Assembly: GCA_030158535.1 (NCBI GenBank)
Contig: JAOASV010000046.1
Coordinates: 1,897 to 18,246 of the forward strand
Origin: Sediminibacterium sp.
GTDB taxonomy: Bacteria; Bacteroidota; Bacteroidia; Chitinophagales; Chitinophagaceae
DNA: 16,350 nucleotides
Reading direction: 5' to 3'
Position numbers and translations under genes: made by a program. Shown one piece after another: positions 7,817-14,111 of this stretch. The notes beneath the pieces are model-generated. The model was not told where the DNA came from. It did not search any database and saw only the letters and a list, made by a program, of their open reading frames with translations. Positions within the stretch are counted from its first letter, which is position 1. Each line of letters opens with the position of its first letter.

Positions 7817-8719
7817 ATGAATAACGTACCGGAAATAGCAGCAGGCATTATAGCTGGAGATTTTAAATCTTTGGCCAGGGGTATTTCTTGGGTAGAAAAT
7901 GAAGTAGCAGGCTATCAGCATTTATTACATATTACACCTACTCATAAATGTGCTGTTACAGGTATAACCGGACCTCCGGGTGCTGGCAAAAGCACACTAG
8001 TGGACGCTTTAATTTCTGTCTGGGTTGCTGCTGGAAAAAAAGTAGGCGTGCTTTGTGTAGACCCTTCATCGCCATTTAATTTAGGTGCACTACTTGGCGA
8101 CCGTATCAGAATGAGCGAGTGGTACAATCATCCAAATGTATATATCAGATCACTTGCCAGTAGAGGTGCACTAGGTGGGCTGCATACGCATATTCTAGAA
8201 ATCACACAGCTTATGTCATTTGCAGGTTTCGATGAAATTATTGTAGAGACTGTTGGTGTTGGACAAAGTGAAATTGAAATTGCTGGGCTCGCCGATACTA
8301 CTGTTGTAGTGGTTGTGCCAGAAGCCGGCGATGAAGTACAAACCATGAAATCTGGCATCATGGAAATCGCACATGTTTTTGTGGTGAATAAAAGTGACCG
8401 CCCGGAAGCAGATCAGTTTGTGCATCATTTAAAACAAATGATGGCGCCAAGTTTTTCAAATACTGCGTATCAAATTCCTATTATTAAAACAATCGCCGCT
8501 CAAAAAACGGGTATTGATGAACTCGCTGCAGCTATTGCTACACATCAAAGGCAGCTTCATGATCCTACTAGAAAAAACTGGTTGCTAACGCAAAAAGCAC
8601 TTCGTTTAATTCAGCAAAAAAGAATGCAAGACGTAGATGCTACTAAATTATTAGCAGCGATTACTGCGCAGTCACAAGACCCTCAGTTTAATATTTTTGA
8701 ATTTGCACAAGCGTATTAA
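7817..8719 (+). CDS. meaB: MeaB/ArgK-family P-loop GTPase (methylmalonyl-CoA mutase chaperone type)
   Basis: The family are G3E-type GTPases that gate cobalamin loading and protect methylmalonyl-CoA mutase. This 300-residue protein contains the Walker A motif GPPGAGKST (52-60), CVDPSSPFNLGALLGDRIRM (80-99), the switch-like SLASRGALGGL (112-122), the Walker B/switch region ETVGVGQSEIEIAGLAD (144-160) and the guanine-specificity motif NKSD (191-194). Length is somewhat short of the 310-330 typical for MeaB but no motif is lost. No mutase subunit is present in the window. Instead the gene sits between two glycosyltransferase genes with gaps of 6 bp and 2 bp, implying one transcript. The partner mutase is expected elsewhere in the genome. 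Confidence 0.93.
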   Translation: MNNVPEIAAGIIAGDFKSLARGISWVENEVAGYQHLLHITPTHKCAVTGITGPPGAGKSTLVDALISVWVAAGKKVGVLCVDPSSPFNLGALLGDRIRMSEWYNHPNVYIRSLASRGALGGLHTHILEITQLMSFAGFDEIIVETVGVGQSEIEIAGLADTTVVVVVPEAGDEVQTMKSGIMEIAHVFVVNKSDRPEADQFVHHLKQMMAPSFSNTAYQIPIIKTIAAQKTGIDELAAAIATHQRQLHDPTRKNWLLTQKALRLIQQKRMQDVDATKLLAAITAQSQDPQFNIFEFAQAY

Positions 8720-8721
8720 TC

Positions 8722-9654
8722 ATGGGTAGTGTACAAAACAATACACCCACAGTAGCTGTTGTAGTTGCCACATACAACGGCGCCACTTATTTGCTTCAGC
8801 AATTAGAAAGTATAATTCATCAAACGCATAAGCCCTCTCAAATAATAATTGTAGATGACGCATCTTCAGATGACACAATAAATATTGTGCATGCATTTGC
8901 CGCAGCACATCCAGAAGTAATGGTGGTTCAAAATGAAACCAGACTTGGGTACATTAAAAATTTTGAAAAAGGAATGCTACTCGCAAACGCTTCTTATGTT
9001 GCACTAAGTGATCAAGATGATATTTGGGTGCCGCATAAATTAGAAAAATTACTAGCAAGCATTGGAGATCAAATGCTGGCCTATTCGGATTCTGAACTCA
9101 TAGATGCCAATGGACATTTATTGCATCAAAAAATGTCTTCTATTAAAAACCAACCCGCCTACCATACGCCAGTTATGTATGCAATTGGTGCCTGGGCGCC
9201 AGGGCACGCGATGCTCTTTAAAAAAGAACTGATAGATAAAGCGGTTCCTTTTCCAACCCTTGTTACGCATGACTTTTGGCTTGGTTTTGTAGCTACTTGT
9301 TATAGTACAGTTTTGTATGTGAATGAGCCACTGGTGCATTACCGCCAGCACACACAAAATGCAATTGGCGCCGATACAACTAAAAATAAAACGGTGTCAT
9401 TAACACAGGCGCAAAAAAAGCAACAGGCCCGTGCACGGATGGAATTATTATGCAATAAAGTAAAAGAAACCGGCCACAAAGATGCGGTTGTGTTTGAAAA
9501 AATAAATGATAGTTATAGTAGTTTTTCTTTGTCTAACAATTTTAAAAGAGCCAAACTCTTTTATGATTACCGCAATTTGATACTTGCCTATAAAAAGAAA
9601 TCAGCGCTACTTAAAATACTATTTGCTGTAAAAATGTTTTTTAAAGTTGATTAG
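8722..9654 (+). CDS. Glycosyltransferase family 2 protein, rhamnosyltransferase-like
   Basis: This 310-residue GT2 enzyme starts 2 bp after the MeaB stop. The N-terminal GT-A domain is textbook: VAVVVATYNGATYLLQQLES (11-30), IIVDDASSDDT (42-52) for nucleotide binding and ALSDQDDIWVPHKLEKL (94-110), where the DQDD cluster supplies the metal-binding aspartates. The region GAWAPGHAMLFKKELI and HDFWLGFVATCY is typical of the catalytic-base end in RfbF/WsaF-like O-antigen rhamnosyltransferases; the specific sugar is inferred only by resemblance. The C-terminal 70 residues are basic and may contact the membrane. Its last 14 bases overlap the 3' end of the opposing glycosyltransferase at 9641-10537, leaving no room for a conventional terminator. 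Confidence 0.9.
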   Translation: MGSVQNNTPTVAVVVATYNGATYLLQQLESIIHQTHKPSQIIIVDDASSDDTINIVHAFAAAHPEVMVVQNETRLGYIKNFEKGMLLANASYVALSDQDDIWVPHKLEKLLASIGDQMLAYSDSELIDANGHLLHQKMSSIKNQPAYHTPVMYAIGAWAPGHAMLFKKELIDKAVPFPTLVTHDFWLGFVATCYSTVLYVNEPLVHYRQHTQNAIGADTTKNKTVSLTQAQKKQQARARMELLCNKVKETGHKDAVVFEKINDSYSSFSLSNNFKRAKLFYDYRNLILAYKKKSALLKILFAVKMFFKVD

Positions 9655-10537
9655 CAAAAAACTTTACTTGTAAGCGCTTTATAAAATTTTTAAACTGTAC
9701 ACTTATTGGAACAGTTGCTTCCTCTAGTGGTCCCGTAAATTTTTCACCCCTGCGTAAATAGTATTTAGACAAAGTGCTTGACGTGAATCCCCATTTTTGT
9801 ATAAAAGTAAAATAGCCTTTGTTGCGTTTAACGCGCTTAACAGATACGGATCCAAAATGGTATACCCTACTTTCTGAAATCCCTCTAAATAGCCGTACGC
9901 CTGCATTCCAGAGCTTCATAGAAAAATCAGGATCGGAGTACATGCCCGGGCTAAACTCGTTGCTATACCCGCCCACGGCGTCCCAAGTATCAATGTGTAC
10001 GATATTAGGCGGCCAAGTAGCACCCTGCCAATCCTGCATGGGTAACGCCGAGTAATTGGCTAATAAATCTGCTTCTTTAAATGATGCGATGTCTTTACCA
10101 AAGTCATACTCAACCGAACAATTGCTCTGCGCTTTTAATTCGATAGCCGTGCTTGAAAAAAAGAATAGGTTATGTGCAGTTTCTTCAATCGCTTTTGCAA
10201 GCGGCGCATCCCAACCCGGACATACATACATATCATCATTTATGTACAATAAATAATTTGTTGTTACGAGTGTACGGCAACTATTTAATGCGTAACAAAC
10301 GCCAATATTTTCTTTACTATAAGAGTAACTAATAGCTGGTTGCGATTTTACCCAATCGAGTGTACCATCGACGCCTTCATTAATATGAACAATGATTTCA
10401 TGATTAAATTTCGAATGCTTTTTGATACTTTCTATACATAATTGTAAATAAGCCAAATTGTTCCAGCTAGGAATTACAATCGAGAACTTTGCATCAGATG
10501 CTGTGTTTCCTTTTACTTTTTGAATACTTGCATGCAT
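9641..10537 (-). CDS. Glycosyltransferase family 2 protein
   Basis: This 298-residue protein has a GT-A domain beginning after a roughly 17-residue leader: FSIVIPSWNNLAYLQLCIES (18-37), EIIVHINEGVDGTLDWV (47-63), NIGVCYALN (78-86) and the metal-binding region LLYINDDMYVCPGWD (96-110), in which NDD replaces DxD. Further on, WDAVGGYSNEFSPGMYSDPDFSMKL carries the acidic pocket (family ED-like motif SDPDF). The donor and acceptor are unknown. It follows the small CxxC membrane protein gene by 10 bp on the same strand, and its tail overlaps the plus-strand glycosyltransferase by 14 bp. Together with the genes at 6938 and 8722 it suggests a small surface-glycan locus, though no polymerase, flippase or sugar-nucleotide gene is present. 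Confidence 0.9.
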   Translation of the reverse strand: MHASIQKVKGNTASDAKFSIVIPSWNNLAYLQLCIESIKKHSKFNHEIIVHINEGVDGTLDWVKSQPAISYSYSKENIGVCYALNSCRTLVTTNYLLYINDDMYVCPGWDAPLAKAIEETAHNLFFFSSTAIELKAQSNCSVEYDFGKDIASFKEADLLANYSALPMQDWQGATWPPNIVHIDTWDAVGGYSNEFSPGMYSDPDFSMKLWNAGVRLFRGISESRVYHFGSVSVKRVKRNKGYFTFIQKWGFTSSTLSKYYLRRGEKFTGPLEEATVPISVQFKNFIKRLQVKFFANQL

Positions 10538-10547
10538 TGATTACAGG

Positions 10548-10811
10548 TTAAGCATCCGTTTTTGTTTGCTTTGCGGCAGCGTTAAACTGTTTTTCTGTTT
10601 TCCACCAACGCCAACCTATGTAGCCCATAATGGCAAGCGGTGCTCCAGCTAAATATAAGATAGCGCCATTGAGGGCCTTTGCAGGACCGTCGCCCAATTG
10701 AGAAGCCGTTTTGGTACAAATAGAACACTGACCGGCCGCTTCACCTGCAAAAAGGGTGAGTAAACAAGCGGTTACTGAAACTACAATAATGCGAAGTGTT
10801 TTCTGGTTCAT
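10548..10811 (-). CDS. Small two-helix membrane protein with CxxC motif, unknown function
   Basis: This 87-residue protein has an N-terminal hydrophobic stretch (about 7-24, signal peptide or helix), then GQCSICTK with Cys29 and Cys32 in a CxxC arrangement, then a second hydrophobic segment (about 46-68, LNGAILYLAGAPLAIMGYIG) and a basic, lysine-rich tail. The combination of a CxxC pair followed by 'LN-ILYL' and a single helix occurs in conserved hypothetical proteins of Bacteroidota (from memory). The cysteine pair would face the periplasm if the first stretch is cleaved. No function can be assigned; thiol redox or metal binding is possible. A candidate -7 element lies just upstream (10828-10835). 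The downstream glycosyltransferase gene begins 10 bp after its stop. Confidence 0.75.
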   Translation of the reverse strand: MNQKTLRIIVVSVTACLLTLFAGEAAGQCSICTKTASQLGDGPAKALNGAILYLAGAPLAIMGYIGWRWWKTEKQFNAAAKQTKTDA

Positions 10812-10827
10812 AGTTCTAAATGGAGCA

Positions 10828-10835
10828 CAAAGTTA
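10828..10835 (-). promoter_or_regulatory. Candidate -7 element for the small membrane protein gene
   Basis: The minus strand reads TAACTTTG, an exact TAnnTTTG match, 16 bp upstream of the ATG. A TTTC lies 17 bp further upstream, a weak stand-in for the -33 TTTG. The resulting leader would be short (about 10 nt). Confidence 0.35.
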
Positions 10836-10888
10836 ATTGAATAATTGCGTAAGAAATTTTCTTAACTTACTTTATCAATACAATAACA

Positions 10889-12187
10889 GTGACAGAACGC
10901 AGAAAGTTTATCCAAAAAATAGCCGGCCTAACAGCGGCATTTAGTGCCCCTAGTCTTATACAGCAGGCATGGGCTGCAAACTGGGAGGCCGTCAATCAAA
11001 AAGCCGCGTCCCTTACCCCGCAGGAGTTAGCCAGTAATGAAGATTACTGGTCGGTGATCCAGCAGGCCTATACCGTTAACCCAAATATGGTTAACCTCAA
11101 TAATGGGGGTGTGAGCCCGTCACCAAGGGTGGTGCAAGAAGCCGTTGAGCGCTTTAATCAGCTCTCCAATGAGGCCCCTTCCTATTATATGTGGCGCATT
11201 TTGGACCAGGGTCGCGAACCCGTAAGGTATAAACTGGCCACACTGGCCGGGTGTTCAGCAAATGAAATTGCGATTAATCGTAACGCCACGGAAGCCTTAA
11301 ATACGGTCATATTTGGCTATCCATTTAAAGCCGGCGACGAAGTGATTGGCACCAAGCAGGATTATCCCAACATGATTCAGGCCTACCGTCAGCGTGCGCT
11401 CAGAGATGGCATTGTATACACGCAATTAAGTTTTGATTTTCCTATCGAAGATGACAATACCATTGTAGCGGCTTTTGAAAAAGCAATCACACCAAACACC
11501 AAACTAATTCATATCACGCATATCATTAATTGGGTAGGACAAATTATGCCCGTTAAAAAAATTGCAGCGATGGCGCACGCGCGTGGCATCGAAGTAATTG
11601 TTGATGGGGCGCATTCTTTTGGATTACTTGATTTTAAAATTCCAGATTTAGAATGTGATTATTTTGGTACCAGTTTGCACAAATTTTTATCGGCACCAAT
11701 TGGTAGTGGAATGCTATGGATACAAAAAGATAAGATCGAAAAAATTTGGCCGCTACTGTGTAATGACAAGCCGCTTAGTAATGATATTAGAAAGTTTGAA
11801 ACCCTTGGTACGAGAAGCTTTCCAATAGAACAAGGAATAGGCGAAGCCGTTAATTTTCATATGGCTATTGGATCAAAAAGAAAAGAAGAAAGAGTTCGTT
11901 ATTTGAAAAATTATTGGGCTACAAAAGCGCTTCAAATTCCTGGTATAAAAATTCACACTTCATTAAAAGACAAATATGCTTGTGGTATTTGTGGTGTTAC
12001 TATTGATGGTATGACACCTGCCGCATTAGATGGAGCACTGTATACCAATTATAAAATACATACGGTAGGTATTGTTTGGGAAAATATTAGTTGCGTTAGA
12101 ATAACGCCTCATGTGTACACCAGACTTGAAGACCTCGATAAACTGGTAGTAGCATTAACAGAAATTGCTGCGAAACAAAAAGGATAA
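10889..12187 (+). CDS. Tat-exported class V aminotransferase-fold (PLP) enzyme
   Basis: This 432-residue protein begins at a GTG codon; no better ATG precedes the twin-arginine motif. Residues 3-29 form a Tat signal peptide: ERRKFIQK, then a hydrophobic stretch and cleavage near QQAWA-A. The body is a fold-type I PLP enzyme of the class V / isopenicillin-N epimerase-like group: NRNATEALNT (130-139), IVDGAHSFGLLDF with Asp239 (ring nitrogen) and His242, and FGTSLHKFLSAPIGSGML with Lys265 as the Schiff-base lysine. Tat export fits a protein that must fold with its cofactor before crossing the membrane, and TatC is encoded at 983-1837. The reaction (desulfurase, lyase or epimerase) cannot be told. 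GC content falls sharply along the gene: about 55% at 11101-11220 versus about 31% at 11881-12000. Confidence 0.88.
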   Translation: MTERRKFIQKIAGLTAAFSAPSLIQQAWAANWEAVNQKAASLTPQELASNEDYWSVIQQAYTVNPNMVNLNNGGVSPSPRVVQEAVERFNQLSNEAPSYYMWRILDQGREPVRYKLATLAGCSANEIAINRNATEALNTVIFGYPFKAGDEVIGTKQDYPNMIQAYRQRALRDGIVYTQLSFDFPIEDDNTIVAAFEKAITPNTKLIHITHIINWVGQIMPVKKIAAMAHARGIEVIVDGAHSFGLLDFKIPDLECDYFGTSLHKFLSAPIGSGMLWIQKDKIEKIWPLLCNDKPLSNDIRKFETLGTRSFPIEQGIGEAVNFHMAIGSKRKEERVRYLKNYWATKALQIPGIKIHTSLKDKYACGICGVTIDGMTPAALDGALYTNYKIHTVGIVWENISCVRITPHVYTRLEDLDKLVVALTEIAAKQKG

Positions 12188-12193
12188 GTACTT

Positions 12194-12231
12194 AAAATAA
12201 TAAACCCCCAAATATGGGGGTTTATTATTTT
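12194..12231. terminator. Perfect 16-bp hairpin, probably bidirectional terminator
   Basis: The arms 12194-12209 (AAAATAATAAACCCCC) and 12216-12231 pair without mismatch around a 6-base loop AAATAT. The plus-strand 3' arm runs into a T-rich tail (to 12233), which suits termination of the aminotransferase gene ending at 12187. The opposite arm abuts the THX stop codon (12232-12234), so it can serve that gene too. Confidence 0.85.
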
Positions 12232-12348
12232 TTATGCTTTAGCGGCAGCTTTTGCAGTTTTTACAACAGCTACTTTAGCTGGACGGCTCTTACCAAAAGA
12301 ACCTTTGAATCTTTTACCTTTAGCGGTTTTTTTATCACCTCTACCCAT
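12232..12348 (-). CDS. 30S ribosomal protein THX
   Basis: This 38-codon gene is easily missed because of its size. It starts MGRGDKKTAKGKRFKGSFGK and continues SRPAKVAVVKTA, ending AKA. The segment MGRGDKK-(S/T)-xKGKxFxGSxGKxRP is the signature of THX, the small basic protein that sits in the head of the 30S subunit and stabilises 16S rRNA, first known from Thermus and common in Bacteroidota. The C-terminal 15 residues are an Ala/Lys-rich extension beyond the usual basic end. A TATTTTTG -7 element at 12383-12390 would give a leader of about 30 nt, and the 16-bp hairpin at 12194-12231 closes the gene. It follows HU on the same strand, so read-through transcription is also possible. Confidence 0.92.
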   Translation of the reverse strand: MGRGDKKTAKGKRFKGSFGKSRPAKVAVVKTAKAAAKA

Positions 12349-12382
12349 GGTTTAAATTTTTTAAATGAACAATCTTGAACTG

Positions 12383-12390
12383 CAAAAATA
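12383..12390 (-). promoter_or_regulatory. Candidate -7 element for THX
   Basis: The minus strand reads TATTTTTG, an exact TAnnTTTG match 35 bp upstream of the THX ATG. It lies directly within the T-rich tail of the HU terminator. No TTTG is seen at the -33 distance, which falls in the terminator stem. Confidence 0.4.
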
Positions 12391-12414
12391 GAAAAACCCC
12401 GCGAAAGCGGGGTT
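12390..12414 (-). terminator. Rho-independent terminator of the HU gene
   Basis: An 8-bp GC-rich stem (AACCCCGC at 12395-12402 paired with GCGGGGTT at 12407-12414) encloses a 4-base loop. On the minus strand the stem is followed by TTTTTCTATTTTT. It lies about 22 bp beyond the HU stop codon. Confidence 0.85.
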
Positions 12415-12436
12415 CAATTCTTTTTGTAGGCAAAAA

Positions 12437-12706
12437 TTAAACTTTGCTGCTTAATTCTTTACCAGCCTTAAAGCGAGCAACTTTTTTAGCTTTGATTTTG
12501 ATTGTTTCACCAGTTTGTGGGTTACGGCCTGTACGAGCTGCACGCTTAGAAACTGAGAAAGTACCAAAACCTACTAAAGTTACTTTATCACCTTTTTTAA
12601 GTGTTTTAGTAACAGTGTCTACGAAAGAGTCTAACGCTGCGTTAGCTTGTACTTTAGTGATACCAGCATCTTCAGCAAGTTGCGCGATTAATTCTGCTTT
12701 GTTCAT
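12437..12706 (-). CDS. hup: HU-family nucleoid DNA-binding protein
   Basis: HU bends and compacts DNA as a dimer. Started at the ATG at 12704-12706, the protein has 89 residues, the normal HU length: MNKAELIAQLAEDAGITK for the first helices, the conserved turn VGFGTFSV (45-52), and the DNA-gripping arm RTGRNPQTGETIKIKAKK (58-75) with the intercalating Pro63. A longer frame begins at 12760, but a strong promoter places the transcription start downstream of that ATG (-7 element at 12739-12746), so the extra 18 residues are not translated. A GC-rich terminator follows at 12390-12414. The gene is compact and likely strongly expressed; THX is the next gene downstream. Confidence 0.96.
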   Translation of the reverse strand: MNKAELIAQLAEDAGITKVQANAALDSFVDTVTKTLKKGDKVTLVGFGTFSVSKRAARTGRNPQTGETIKIKAKKVARFKAGKELSSKV

Positions 12707-12738
12707 AAATGATTTTTTTAGTTGTTTGAATAACGAAA

Positions 12739-12768
12739 CAAATTTATCCGCTTTTCCCAATTAGCAAA
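12739..12768 (-). promoter_or_regulatory. Bacteroidota-type promoter of hup
   Basis: On the minus strand TTTG (12765-12768) is followed after 18 bp by TAAATTTG (12739-12746), matching the Bacteroidota -33/-7 consensus (TTTG, about 19 bp, TAnnTTTG). The expected start point near 12732 gives a leader of about 25 nt to the HU ATG at 12706. This is the best promoter in the window and decides the start of hup. Confidence 0.65.
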
Positions 12769-12787
12769 ATTTTTTTATTGAAAAATA

Positions 12788-12811
12788 GATTTTGGGAGAA
12801 TGCTCCAAATC
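12788..12811 (-). terminator. Possible imperfect hairpin in the gap between the DUF4286 gene and hup
   Basis: GATTTTGGGAG and CTCCAAATC pair around AATG with two bulged bases. On the minus strand the stem is followed by CTATTTTTC. It could end transcripts from the DUF4286 operon about 190 bp upstream, or be an upstream element of the hup promoter. In the rest of 12769-13001 I see only short weak repeats (GCAAAGGG at 12818 and 12894) and no gene. Confidence 0.3.
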
Positions 12812-13001
12812 CTTTATGCAAAGGGATTACAGGCTTTTTTGTTAGAATACAGAGGGCTTAATTTTTTTCTTTAATTTACTGAAAGGCTTGTCAGCAAAGG
12901 GTTTCAGGTGTTAATGCGTAGGATTCAATGCCTGCAAGGGTTGTAGAACAATATAATGAAGATTTGTGATTACCAAAATGAAAATTTAAATCTATCCACA
13001 C

Positions 13002-13307
13002 TCAATTCACAACCTCCATTAATGACCTAAAACCAATCATTAACTGGCCCCAAAGCATTGTGGCGTCTTGTCTTAAGGCTGTCGCATGGGTGTCAATATA
13101 CTTGTCATATTGTTCTCTATTCTCCATAAAATATTGCACCGCATAAGTGGGTCCATCACTATCATCGATGTCTAAAATTCTGACAAAATGAAAATGGCTA
13201 AAACAACCCGTGCGCATCACATCAGGAATATGAGTGTTTTTCATCCAGTTTACCCAGTTTTCGTGAATACTAGGGTCAATTTTGGTGGTTACATTGTAAA
13301 TCAACAT
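13002..13307 (-). CDS. DUF4286 family protein
   Basis: This 101-residue cytoplasmic protein begins MLIYNVTTKIDPSIHENWVN and contains WMKNTHIPDVMRTGCF, HFVRILDIDDSDGPTYAVQY and YDKYIDTHATALRQDA. This layout, an alpha/beta ferredoxin-like dimer pattern with an 'IHEEWLxWMKxxHIPxV' start, is characteristic of DUF4286, a Bacteroidota-enriched family with no established function. The fold resembles antibiotic-biosynthesis monooxygenase-like barrels (inference). It lies 21 bp after xth and is probably the last gene of the operon 15467-13002. Confidence 0.88.
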   Translation of the reverse strand: MLIYNVTTKIDPSIHENWVNWMKNTHIPDVMRTGCFSHFHFVRILDIDDSDGPTYAVQYFMENREQYDKYIDTHATALRQDATMLWGQLMIGFRSLMEVVN

Positions 13308-13328
13308 GATAGAATGAAATTAAATGGA

Positions 13329-14111
13329 TTATTTGGGCTTTTTTAGGCTTAATTCTATAAAAATAGGGCAGTGATCACTGTGTTTGACGTCCGGAAAAAT
13401 AGAGGCGCTTTTTAAGGCATCAGAGAGGGTATCTGTTATACAGATATAATCGATACGCCATCCCTTGTTTTGTAAACGCACCGTAGGGAAGCGCTGACTC
13501 CACCAGGTGTAACCGCCCGTAAATTCAGGATGAAGCTGTCTAAAACTATCTATCCATCCAGTTTCAATAAATTGATCCATCCAGGCGCGCTCTTCTGGTA
13601 AAAATCCAGAACTCTTTTTGTTGCCCTTAGGGTCATGAATATCTATTTCACGGTGGGCAATATTATAATCCCCCACAACAATCAGTTGAGGTCTTTTTTT
13701 GCGAAGAGCAGCTAAGTATTGTTCAAATTCTGAGAGCCACTGGTATTTATAGTTTTGTCTTTCATCACCACTAGTGCCCGACGGAAAATAAGCGTTCACA
13801 ATGGTAATAGGTCCAAAATCTGCTTGTATGACCCTGCCTTCAAAATCGGACTGTTCAATACCCGTTCCATACACAACATTGTCTGGCTTTATTTTTGTAA
13901 AAATGGCAACGCCGCTATATCCTTTTTTTTGTGCCGAAAACCAGTAGCTTTCATAGCCTAGTTTTTCTATTTCAGCAGTATCAACGTCTTCTTTGGTGGC
14001 TTTGGTTTCTTGTAAGCAAATAATATCGGCAGGATTTTCGGATAGCCATTCAACAAAACCTTTTTTGATGGCAGCCCTGATGCCATTTACATTGTAGGAA
14101 ATAACGCGCAT
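13329..14111 (-). CDS. xth: Exodeoxyribonuclease III (AP endonuclease family)
   Basis: This 260-residue enzyme of the endonuclease/exonuclease/phosphatase fold repairs abasic sites and degrades 3' ends. All catalytic positions are visible: Asn9 in SYNVNGIRA, Glu35 in CLQETK, Tyr108 in NAYFPSG, Asp148 and Asn150 in VVGDYNIAH, Asp221 in GWRIDYI and Asp246-His247 in KHSDHCPI. Length and motif spacing match bacterial ExoA/Xth proteins. The ATG directly abuts the stop codon of the upstream secreted-protein gene (stop 14112-14114, start 14109-14111), so the two are almost certainly co-transcribed. The pairing with that gene is otherwise unexplained. Confidence 0.95.
   Translation of the reverse strand: MRVISYNVNGIRAAIKKGFVEWLSENPADIICLQETKATKEDVDTAEIEKLGYESYWFSAQKKGYSGVAIFTKIKPDNVVYGTGIEQSDFEGRVIQADFGPITIVNAYFPSGTSGDERQNYKYQWLSEFEQYLAALRKKRPQLIVVGDYNIAHREIDIHDPKGNKKSSGFLPEERAWMDQFIETGWIDSFRQLHPEFTGGYTWWSQRFPTVRLQNKGWRIDYICITDTLSDALKSASIFPDVKHSDHCPIFIELSLKKPK

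Noticed and set aside
6938..10811. The glycosyltransferase, MeaB and CxxC-protein cluster as a new glycan or defence system
   Set aside because: The genes lie on opposing strands, lack polymerase, flippase or effector genes, and each is a recognisable ordinary family member or a small orphan. Only the gene order is odd.
12444..12764. A 106-codon open frame on the plus strand antisense to hup
   Set aside because: It mirrors the HU gene exactly, its translation has no family-like features, and HU with its own promoter and terminator explains the region.
12811..12910. Repeats GCAAAGGGATTACAGG and GCAAAGGGTTTCAGG as a repeat array or attachment site
   Set aside because: There are only two imperfect copies, about 60 bp apart, with no integrase or tRNA nearby; chance is sufficient in an AT-rich gap.
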